A DNA stretch of 64,000 bases. Source: Conchocele bisecta. Lineage: Eukaryota; Mollusca; Bivalvia; Lucinida; Thyasiridae. Position 1 is the first letter of the stretch, and each line of letters opens with the position of its first letter. Positions 1 through 10,600 of this stretch are shown here, piece by piece. Made by a program: the position numbers and the translations under genes. Below the pieces are notes generated by a model. The model did no database searches. It worked only from the letters and a program-made list of their open reading frames with translations, and was not told the origin of the DNA. The DNA lies in NCBI GenBank assembly GCA_029237695.1, contig CM055274.1, forward strand, positions 72,468,828-72,532,827. Reading direction: 5' to 3'.

Positions 1-59
1 GTACTGGAAGTTGAATTGGGTTATTGCCTATTATAAAAGTAGTAACATTATTACTGATG

Positions 60-312
60 CTACTGCTTTTGGGAGGGGCCAATTGATTCTGGTGTGGCGA
101 GGACCTGACACCATATTAGGATTATTCTGATTTCAGGGCTGAATATATTGTTTTGTTATTATAAATATTCAGTTCTGATTTTGGGATTTTCCTCCCATAT
201 TTGTACATGTACTTGTACAGGCAATATATGGGATTTAGTACTAAGCCCATTGACACGGCATTAAATGACCTTAGCTGTTGATATGCCGTTAAACCCCAAC
301 AAACAAACAAAA
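60..312 (+). mobile_element. SINE-like retroelement 3' part with CAAA tail
   Basis: Ends with TGCCGTTAAACCCCAACAAA followed by CAAACAAA repeats, a tail form common in mollusc SINEs. The 5' limit is uncertain. Confidence 0.5.
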
Positions 313-344
313 ACTTATCGCATCTCCGATATGCATTTGGAAAA

Positions 345-400
345 TCAGTCATATTTTCCGTAGATGATGTCGAAAATTTGATAAAAAAATATAGCCCATG
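345..400. repeat. Fragment of family H repeat
   Basis: The stretch with TTCCGTAGATGATGTCGAAA resembles the TTTCGGTAAATGACGTCGAA core of the family H hairpin near 17.1 kb. Only a short piece is present. Confidence 0.3.
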
Positions 401-487
401 CAGACTTCAACTAGTCCGCATATCCGCACTCTGATTTTAGTAATTTTTTATTCACTCAAATCAGGCGTACGTTCTAGGGAAGTATAG

Positions 488-655
488 GGATGGATTGTGG
501 CCTAGGGGTTAGAACACCTGACTTCCAATCCGTAGGTTGTGAGTTCTATAGTATTTATTTCCATCCCACTGGTCTGTCGGATGAGACTTTAAACTGTGGT
601 CCCGTCTCAATATGACCCTATCTGTTGGTGGGACGTTAAACCCATTCGATTAGAC
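488..655 (+). mobile_element. tRNA-derived SINE-like element
   Basis: An A-box-like GTGGCCTAGGGGTTAGAAC and a B-box-like GGTTGTGAGTTC are about 35 bp apart. They are followed by GATGAGACTTTAAACTGTGG and GGGACGTTAAACCCATTCGA, the repeated 'gacgttaaac' body typical of mollusc SINEs. Confidence 0.55.
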
Positions 656-716
656 GTTAGTCAATTTTCCATTCACTCCCAATCAGTCATTCGTTCAAGG
701 GAAGTAACTACGTAAC

Positions 717-2560
717 CAATTTGTATACGACCTTTTTTAAAAAAAACGGTACGTATTATGTTTTACCGCGGGCGGGCGGCGGACAGAAAAAGTGCATAGT
801 TTGTGTACACAACTCCTCCGAAACTGTTCGTTCGATCGATCTGAAACTATACACACGTCTTGTACACATATTGAAGATGTGCACCTTGATGTTTATATGC
901 CGAAAACATATTTTTTAACAAAAATATCGCATTTTTCACTTAGCCATTTGTTCTACATTTTTCTATACAATTATATATACGGTACAGAGTTTATGTACAC
1001 AACTCCTCCGAAACCTTTAATTCGATCGATCTGAAACTATATACACGTCTTGGTGTTTTATGCCGAAAACATATTTTTTAACAAAAATATCGCCTTTTTA
1101 ATTTAGCCATTTTTTCTACGTTTGTCTATACAAGTATATACGGTACATAGTTTGTGTACACAACTCCTCTGAAACCGTTCAGTCGATCGATCTGAAACTA
1201 TACACACGTCTTTTAAACATATTGAAGATGTGCACCTTGGTATTTTTATACTGAAAAAATATTTTTTAACAAAAATATCACCTTTTTAACTTAGCCATTT
1301 TTTCTACATTTTTGTATACAATTCTACACAGGGTACAGAGTTTGTGTACACAACTCCTCTGAATCCGTTCAATTGATCGATCTGAAACTATACACACGTC
1401 TTCAAGATGAAGAAATAATGCTATACAATTTCAAATTCTCATTAATGTTTCTTGCCTTGGTGAGAGCTTCACATTTCTGCATCTTCGCTGTCTGGCCAAT
1501 ATTCGACGGGCGTATTTTGTGACTTACGGCACTCTTGTTTTTATTTTTTTGCTGTGAGTTTGGGATCGGGACGTGATCGTGATCGTGATTTGGGTAAACA
1601 AACACCCCGTGTAATGTAGCGAGTATCCTGGTAATAGAATGTTAATTCGATTATGTAATTTCAAATGTAAATTATTGACTTTACCGAGCGCGTTAACAGT
1701 GCCATTCCTGACTACTGACTGTAATATGTTTTTTTTGTAATACATGTACATACTGAAACAGATTACACACATGCAACATGATATAGTATAAGTATACTAT
1801 TGGTATTTTGAAAACTTCCAAATATGTATAGATGGTGAAACCTCATACAAATCAGACAAACTTTTTTAATAATTGTCATAAAATTACCATTGAATTACCC
1901 CTTTTTATACGACCGTTTTTAAAAAATAGTTTAAAAAAAAAACGGTACGTATTATGTTTTTCTTCGGGGCTGGCGGTCGGCGGACAGAAAAACTGCATAG
2001 TTTGAGTACACAACTCCTCTGAAACCGTTCAGTCGATCGATCTGAAACTGTACACTAGTCTTCTACACATATTGAAGATGTGCACCTTGGTGTTTTTATG
2101 GCGAAAAAAATATTTTTTAACAAAATTATTACTTTTTCTACATTGTTCTATACAATTCTATATAGGGTACATAGTTTGTGTACACAACTCCTATGAAACC
2201 GTTCTGTCAATCGATCTGAAACTATACACACGTCGTCTACACATATTGAAGATGTGAACCTTTGTGTTTTTATGCCGAAAACATATGTTTTAACAAAAAT
2301 ATCACCTTTTTAACTTAGCCGTTTTTATACGACCGTTTTTAAAAAACGGTACGTATTATGTTTTACCGTGGGCGGGTGGGCGGGCGGCGAACAGAACAAG
2401 TGCATAGTTTGTGTACACAACTCCTCTGAATCCGTTCAGTCGATCGATCTGAAACTATACACACGTCTTCTACACATATTGAAGATGTGCACCTTGGTGT
2501 TTTTATGCGGAAAAAATATTTGTTAACAAAAATATCACCTTTGTAACTTAGTCATTTTGT
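717..2560 (+). repeat. Diverged tandem repeat, about 160-190 bp units, seven copies
   Basis: The core TTGTGTACACAACTCCTC followed by CGATCGATCTGAAACTATAC recurs starting near 801, 991, 1152, 1342, 2002, 2176 and 2409. Three units (717, 1903, 2323) are preceded by a longer leader with the palindrome TTTTTAAAAAACGGTACGTA and a GC-rich GGGCGGGCGG patch. Unrelated sequence of about 600 bp interrupts the array at 1405-1900. Short open frames inside are repeat shadows. Confidence 0.75.
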
Positions 2561-2569
2561 ATTGTAAGC

Positions 2570-4560
2570 TTGATCATTTGACATCATATTCAGTTCTGCG
2601 TTTGGACATACCAGATACGTTGCTCAGAAAAGCAGTCAATTTTGGCTATTTTCAACCGTCCCGTGATGCCTTAAGTGAAACGTCTGATTTGTCAAGGTGT
2701 CATATTTCACCTGTAACCAGTTTTGTTTGACATAGTAACATGTTCCAAGATAACATCCAGCAGTTTTAGTTTACTGCAGCTTTCATTTCGTACATTTTTC
2801 TTTGATTGTGCTTTACGTAAAATTGATGAAATTAGCAATTAAAATCTATTGCATTCAGACCAATTATAATAAAATGTATCAGTATACATTTCATATAATA
2901 AATACATGTAAAGAAAATCATCCATTTTTCTATATTGCGGAATAAGTAAAACTCAACGTATTATACAATGTCTGGGGACTTTATATTTTATTAAGCTGCA
3001 ACAATGTATTTTCAATAGCAACATTTTTTATAAGGAATACGATTAGCACAAATTGGTTTTGGTCATTTTATCGATGAATACATGTTACATGTTATAGCAA
3101 TGCTTACTTTTCAGTTACTTGAAAACACTGAAAATCAAAATTTGGGAATTATTTGAATACATGTAGTTAACTTGCCAATGGTATTGTTTTTCTTTTGTTT
3201 TTCATGTGTGAATACATGTACCTGTCTGGATAGCCATGGACATGTCATTTTAAAACAATGTTTTAAAAACATGATTATTTTTACGAATTTATGGTCAAAA
3301 ATATTCTAAAACGATTTACGCATTACGCAAACATTGTATTAGCGAGCGTACCCCACTACACCCCCAGTTACCTATGTAAACAGGGGGTCTCGTGAGGTAC
3401 CAGCGCAATAGGTAATGCGGTCAAATAGGTCACGATGCAGTGACTATTTTCGATCTATAAATTATGTTGTAAGCGATTGTAATGTGTATTTTCAATATTT
3501 GTATTATTAAAATGTATCATATCGGTACTCCTTTAAGTAATATTTGTATATTTTAAATGTATTGATGTTCTCATGAAGCGCATGAATATAAGTATTCATT
3601 AATCCAGCTTATATTGAGGCAAATCACACAGCCTTAAAACATAGTGCTGGAGTATAAACCATAGTATCGTATATTATTCATAAGTATATCACTATTAAAC
3701 ATTAATTACAATAGGTATGCATAGTATTAAAACAGTAGATGCTACCGCTGTTTCGCTATATGTGATATTTATAACAAAACATTTTTTTATTCGTCCGCGT
3801 ACGAATTTCTGTCACACAAAGCGCCTTTTTCAGTTCATATTTTGACCTGTGCATATGAACCGGACTAAGTTTAAACAACGCTCGATTCCGTCCAATTCAA
3901 ATTTCTCTGCAGAATGTTCAGACTAACTACATAAGTAATGCCGCTAAATAAGTGTTAACGGCTGGAACATGGTCATCACTAAAAGGAAGAAACCACAGTC
4001 GTATTATTGAAAAATAAGATTTACCTGAGACCTCATGGGGGCCGCCATTAATCCAGTGGAAACAATAGACCGCGTGATCCCATTCCCGAGTAGCCCCCGC
4101 TTAGTGAAACGGTGTGCGAATCATGATATTAAGTACTTACCCCAATAATTGGAAACGGTTTGAATTTCTCGGTAAAAACTACGAAAATCATAAAAAAATA
4201 ACAATGTACATGTATATTTAACATTGGATACTCGTAAATGGTATTACTCTCTCATCGGATCGTCAGTTGTCGTCGATAGCGATTTAACGTACTGATCTGG
4301 TCTTAATTTATTGTCAATTTTCAACGGCATTTACAGAATATATGGCTGATTTTTTAAATAAATAACGGCAAATTACGATGACATCTGCTCTGAAATATCT
4401 GTCATATTGCGGACGTAAGTTAAAGAAATCGATTATATTTTAATAAAGGCTACATCTGTGACTAATTACGAATTTATGTATGGTCATTGGCTACATCCGA
4501 CACATTACACAGATCTAATTATAAATACACGTCGCTTTGTGTGGAAAAAAATCGATAACG
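2570..4560. other. No gene or clear repeat recognised
   Basis: AT-rich DNA without coding potential that I can support. A GC-richer patch at 3350-3420 contains short inverted repeats only. Confidence 0.5.
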
Positions 4561-4639
4561 CGCAGTCGTGTGACGAGGCTTAAATCTGATGGAATGTATG
4601 TATAAAGTATATGTAAACTCTCCCTCGTTACTGTATCCT

Positions 4640-6230
4640 ATTAGTCTAGAGGAATAATGCCAATGTTTACCCTAACCCAAAATTCTCGGTTAAAGTTGTT
4701 TTCTTTGCTGATTATTGTTGTGGTGGGCATGTGGAATGAGATCACGGGTGATGTGGAGTTGTCACCCTTGGGCGCCATAGGTCAACCAAATCAATGTTCA
4801 TATGCATTTGCAAAATATTTATTTAAATGGCGTTGGTTTGATATGCTTTTATCTATAATGCCAGTTACATTTCTTGAAGACTGTATATAGATTCAGTGAG
4901 GACATTTTAAGTCATTTTCAAATTCAAGATGGCCACTAACAACTCACAATTTAAGGAATTAGTAACAGTTGAATTTAAAATGATATTACATGTATATACA
5001 GTGTTCCTGTAGGTAATGTAGTTGTCTGTATATTTTAAACATAATTAGACAAACTGAAATTCCAAGATGGCCGCCATGCATATGCAGCATGAGGTAAAAC
5101 TGAGAGGCGCTAAGCAACTTGACACTTGAGTAACCACCTGTATACTTTGACATTGTCAGATCGCAAAGACAGGCGATAGAACAAATAACTTGTTAAAGTT
5201 AAATTAAATTTTAATATACGAACAACAGCGTAATTATGTGATTGTGACTACAGATATGGATCAGTAAAGGTTGTTGTTTGCCCTACATTCTCAACCGATG
5301 AAAACACTGAATTTGCGTCCGAATTAATCACTAAATATTTGTTGATTACGGCGATGGCGTTCAGTGTTAAACATCACGCGTCATGTGATGTTGTACCTAA
5401 ACACAAGTGTGTCATTTTCTAAAAATATTTACCAAGACTGTGATATTGATTTTCCTTAAATAACATCGAAAGTTGATGAAATTTTCATAGCAAATGTGGA
5501 ATGCCATTCATCAACTGTTGACATCATTCATCGAAAACATCGTAAATATTGTTTGTGCAATAACGCACATGCATTTAGGTACAAAATCCTACGGCTTGTC
5601 TCAAATATCCAATGTGGTCCAGACATCAGGCCAATGAGTGCACGCACCACTGTTCTGGCAGCCAATCAAATGGTACTAAAGAAGGCTGTGTCTACAACCC
5701 ATGAATGGGCGGGCGAAGCAATAAGTATGTTATACTTCAAATATTGAATTGTTAGTAAACTAGTTTACTAAAAACTAAATATTTGAACTATAACTATTAT
5801 GTGTAGATTCAGCTCAGTCTGTGAACGGACCCATGCTGACCAGTGCCTGCACAGTTTGTCATTCAGTCTATGGGTCGATATTCATTCTTCAAACTAACAG
5901 CATTGATCCATATCAATTTATTAATTTGACAGGTTTCATCAGTTATATATTACATATAGTTGTTAGAATGTTTATGCTTGAAACCGAAAACATGGTGAAT
6001 CTGACAGTGCAATATTATTTAACACTTACTGTCCATTTTCTGTAAACTAAAATATGATTTCTCAATTGCATTGATATATGGCGGCCATCTTGGATTTCTC
6101 AAAATGCCAAAGGGTGACAACTCCACATCACCCGGGATATTATTACACATGCCCTAACCAACAATAATCAGCAAAGAAAAAAAATTGAACCGAGAATTTT
6201 GAGTCACCGCCCGATTCCTCCAGACTATAT
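4640..6230. mobile_element. TIR element, about 1.6 kb, with long imperfect inverted ends
   Basis: The left end (CTAGAGGAAT, then AATTCTCGGTT, TTTGCTGATTATTGTTG and GGTGATGTGGAGTTGTCACCC) recurs as reverse complement at 6118-6225. A second inverted pair inside is CCAAGATGGCCGCCAT near 5063 against ATGGCGGCCATCTTGG near 6080. No transposase-like frame was seen, so it is non-autonomous. It contains a family H hairpin fragment (5375-5560). Confidence 0.65.
5375..5560. repeat. Family H hairpin element, partial
   Basis: Shares GATGAAATTTTCATAGCAAA and TCATGTGATGTTGTACCTAA with the intact family H copy near 17.1 kb. Confidence 0.5.
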
Positions 6231-6239
6231 ACGGCACAT

Positions 6240-6890
6240 GGAGTGGCCAACTCTGTCATATTTGTGTGTTCCAGCCATCAGCCAGATTACCTCTCCTGAC
6301 GATAAGCAAATAATTGAAAATGTGAAGTAGAAATTATGATATAATATAGCTAAGCATACATAGAAAATTCAGGACAGCGGACTCCGGTCAATTATATTAC
6401 AATAAGATGTACTGCAAGTATGATATTCGTGTTCTTTTGCCAACATTCTCAAAATGTATATAAGCTACTTTATTTTTCTATATTCTGTACTGTGCTATAT
6501 GCAAATAGACATGGGCCATATACTAGTATACTCTCCCCGTATGAGCTCCACTGCACTATTGTAATAGTGTCTAATAGTATAGTACATCAGTGGGTATACA
6601 TGGTACATGTATGTGTTGTGTGGTTTAGCCGGGTAAAAGTGACACACTGTGCCATTTGCTGTGTATGAGGCTATTTGTAATGGTGATTTGTGTAGTTAAA
6701 AAACAGGCACAATACTCTCCAGACTTTACAGTTTGGTGTAAATCGATACCGTCCATTTCTGTTCGCTTGTCACGTTGGAATCGCACAGCGTATCTCTGCA
6801 GAGAATTACCATGAATATATAATAACATTATATGAATACCGAAGCTCTAGCTATGGACATTCTCATAGTACGTAACATTACCAGACTTAG
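6240..6890. other. No gene recognised
   Basis: AT-rich spacer with no supported feature. The short open frames lack family features. Confidence 0.4.
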
Positions 6891-6904
6891 TCTTATGTTA
6901 TTCC

Positions 6905-6966
6905 CCATGTTAAATCCCCATAGACATCTTCACTCCGTGAAGATGTCTATGGGGATTTAACATGGG
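6905..6966. repeat. Near-perfect hairpin (core of MITE family A)
   Basis: CCCCATGTTAAATCCCCATA and its reverse complement flank a few bases around ACTCCGTGAAG. The same hairpin forms the centre of the family A elements at 12.24 and 19.17 kb. Here it stands alone without the long arms. Confidence 0.75.
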
Positions 6967-7207
6967 GAAATAATGACACAATAATGGCATATGTATTGTT
7001 ATAATATATTAAATATTTGCGTACTGTCTGGGGGCAAAGATAAGTGCGTACTCTCCTCTACCTGTATACGTATTCCAAATGCGTGAGACATTTACACTAC
7101 TTGAAGTCGGACATCCGGGTACAACGTTCGAACACACACTATGCATACTAATATGCCAGATCGACTACGCAGTGTGCAAGCCAGTAAATAATACAAAATC
7201 ATGTTCG

Positions 7208-7213
7208 TTTATT
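7208..7213 (-). promoter_or_regulatory. Poly(A) signal AATAAA after HYKK stop
   Basis: A canonical AATAAA hexamer on the minus strand lies about 11 bp past the kinase stop codon. If used, the 3' UTR is very short. Confidence 0.5.
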
Positions 7214-7223
7214 CACACAACAA

Positions 7224-7663
7224 TCATGTGAAAAATACGCTCTGCACGAAACTATCTTCGTTTATGTCCATTACTTGTTTGATCGTCTCCAAATTTCCTT
7301 CTGCGTGCGATCGTAAATAGTCATTGCTGGGATCAGTTTCCAGAGCTTCAGTGCCAAGGACGTACAGTTGAAGTAGACGAATACAAACACACAGCTGGAA
7401 GATCTTCCTCTCTTCATCTGACAGGGCTACATGTTTCATGTACGCCTGAAGGATATGTCGGCACACGAACACCACACTAAACTGTTCATGATCGTGGAAC
7501 ATCTTCAACATGTGTGCAACAGTGATGGCTATCTCGAACACGTAGCAGCTTTCTGAGCTGTGCTCGAAGTCAATCAATCCCGACACCATGTATTCCTCGG
7601 CGCCATTGTCAGATGAGTGTCGCATCAATATGTTCTGTGGTCCCAAGTCTCCGTGAATGATAC
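7224..7663 (-). CDS. HYKK: HYKK-like exon 5 (catalytic loop, stop codon)
   Basis: The acceptor TATTACAG ends at 7664. The first two bases complete a glycine codon and the exon continues IIHGDLGPQNILMRH. It then carries VSGLIDFEHSSESCYVFEIA and a helical C-terminus ending SVFFT, with TGA at 7226-7224. The HGD aspartate is the expected catalytic base; the N of QNIL and the D of DFE are the expected metal ligands. Confidence 0.88.
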
Positions 7664-10600
7664 CTGTAATATGTGGTTGTGACTTGGAAAATGGGGTTTA
7701 TGACATTTGTGACCAGTGTATGTCTGATCTATACTGCTTGTTAGGAGCTTGAAGGGTATTTCACTGATGGAATGGCGAACAGTGCAGATCCTGAATGACC
7801 TTTTTGTGGAATTTATCGGGGTATAAACTTGGAAAAGTCGCGGGAATACTGGACGAAGGCCGGAAGGCCTCGTCCAGTACTCCCGCGACTTTTCCAAGTT
7901 TATATCCCGATAAAATAGGAATGAATGGCCTTTTTGTGGAATTTATCGGGGTATAAACTTGGAAAAGTCGCGGGAATACTGGACGAGGCATTCCCGCGAC
8001 TTTTCCAAGTTTATATCCCCGATAAATTCCACAAAAAGGCCATTCATTCCTTATAATTCCAGCATTTGAAATAAATTCATCAAGAAAATGTGTTTATTTT
8101 CCGTTTTCTTAAGAATTATTTTAACTGCGCCTCACGGTTACGGAAAGTAGTTCGGCGTGGGAGTTTACTGGGATATAAATTTTGGACAGAGACTTGCTAC
8201 GGGCCAATCAAATGTTAGGGAATTGTGTAAATATTTTTGTGCTGGAATTATGTACGAATACAAATTTAATAATACCGCCATTTGCCATAACAAAGTATAT
8301 GCAGGTAAATATATAACGATCATTGCGAGCACCCAAATACAATATTTTATTACGATAGCAAATTCCTAAACGAACCCAATGCCAACAAATCCACATTTCC
8401 CGTATATGTGCGCTGTCTTACCTTTCTGCAGCTTATGTATAACGGGAAGTATTTTGTCCCTGTACATCTGTATAACATCGAGCAGGAGATGGTCATCGCC
8501 TATACTGTACTTGTCCACCAGTGACGCTATCTCTTCCACTGCGTCTATCTTCCAAATCAATTCATACGAGCTTAACGTCGGAGATACAAACGTCTGGTAA
8601 TATACAAACATATAATGTATATCGCTGTGACTGGAGAAACTGGGCTTATGAAGTTTGTACCCAGTGTAGCTCCTGATCAGATAGCACACTACGTATAGCC
8701 TGATGACGATCTATATCGCCTATTAGAAGCATGCTGGATGTTTCATTGATGGAATGGCGAACATTGCAGATCCTGATCAGACTGTGCGGATGCACAGGCT
8801 GATCTGGATATACACTGGTACATGTAGCAAAACCCATAAACTCCATTTCTCCAGGCACAGCCAGATGTTATATATAATGAAATATATGAAATCAATATAT
8901 AGTTATACATGTAAGATGCATAAATGAAGTAGCCTATTCAGGATATAACATGTTTACTTGTTTAAGTATTACTGCATTGTCTGTTGAACTATTTCTTACG
9001 CCATCTTGCTTTCACTGAACACATTAAATCTAAGAACGGGTCCAACTGCGGATATTTTCCCCTACTGTTAAAAAATGCATTCCATCCTCAAAACAATATT
9101 AAACAGGGTTTCGTCAAATACTTGTCTGTAATTTACAACTAGAAAATGATCATTGTATGTGTGACTATGAGGTGGAGCTGACCATATAAATATGTACGTG
9201 CGTACTGCTTATAATGGTATTATAAAGTGTTAGCCATTTTTTCAAAATGAATGAAACTTTTGGTATCTTAGACCATTTTCAAGGTACCTAGTCAATGGTC
9301 GGATGTAAATATCATTATAGTGGACCAACCTGTGCTGTGGGAAAACTCATTTACTTACATGTATATACTTATACACAGCGAAATGTGCCACATATGCAAT
9401 TCATATGAAACAAATACATATGCTGTTCATATGTACCACATATGAAAAACATAAGAATTGCATATGAAATTCATATGAAAAGAGCACATATGAAATTCAA
9501 ATGATGTTCATATGAATTCATATGAAAACTTTTCCTATGCATTTCATATGAACAATTTGCAACATTTACATTATTTTTTCAAATGTAAACTTCATATGAA
9601 ATTAATATGTTTTTCATATGGAATTCATGAAATTTTATACATTTAAGATCATAATACATGGGTCTTCATATGAAATGCTTATGATTTGCATTTGAAATGA
9701 ATATGAAGATGTTGCATATGGATTGCATAATTGCATAATAGTGTAAGTACCTGCATTGCCATATTTGTGCGACCAGCCAGTTCCCCTACTTGTATAAGAA
9801 CGTTCTCGACAGAGGACACGTTGACTTCATCTACCCGTTCTCCTGGTATATATAATTATATAATACAGAGCTAGAGTCCGATATCCAGTTTGTCAGGCTA
9901 TGAAACACGTAGGTTTCCCAGGTTCGTCGAGATATTCCACCCGCATCATAGCCTGATAATGTTTATATCATGAGACACCAGGGCCCGGTTGCTCAAAACC
10001 GAAGCTTTGATCAACCGGGCCCTGGATAGCATGATATTCACTTTGTATTGACAAATATAGGGAAATCTTAATTGAACGTGGGTGGATGCTGCGTTATTAG
10101 ATTGATGTCATGTTATATCGTTCGATCATTCGAAACTTCAGTTGTGTTGAGGGGCTATCGATGCAGATGTTTTACTTTTTTCCTATGTATTTCGCGTAAC
10201 ATTGCTGTCCGTTTTGGACCATACACCGTTGGTCGTAGAGCTAATTTGTACAACGTTGAATGCTCATCGACCACGGGTGTGTATATGTTTTCTTGCGCAG
10301 CATATTAGTTCCTTCTTTACATAGGGATTACTTTAGTATCTTGTTCTCTATTTTTAATCCATTGTGACGGGAATATTATTACCTATTCAAGGCATGATAC
10401 GACCATTTGTTACCAGTCAGTATGTATTCGGTCAATCCAAAGCTCGACAGCTGGTATATACTGGTACATATAAACTGTTATTAGTCAGTATACATTCGGC
10501 CAATGTAAAGTTTGTTCCCGGATAATACCGGCATACGTACACTTTATTATCAATCTTCACCAGCATACACTCGGTCAATGCAGAGCTCGTCACGTTGTAT

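Noticed and set aside
4018..4140. U1 snRNA-like start (GATTTACCTGAG)
   Set aside because: Only a few bases match the U1 5' end; the stem-loops and Sm site of U1 could not be traced.
7625..7991. Open frames reading VEFIGDINLEKSREYW, found also near 24.0, 48.9 and 55.2 kb on both strands
   Set aside because: They come from the family B hairpin arms, appear in both orientations of the same palindrome and end at hairpin borders. No codon bias or domain supports a protein.
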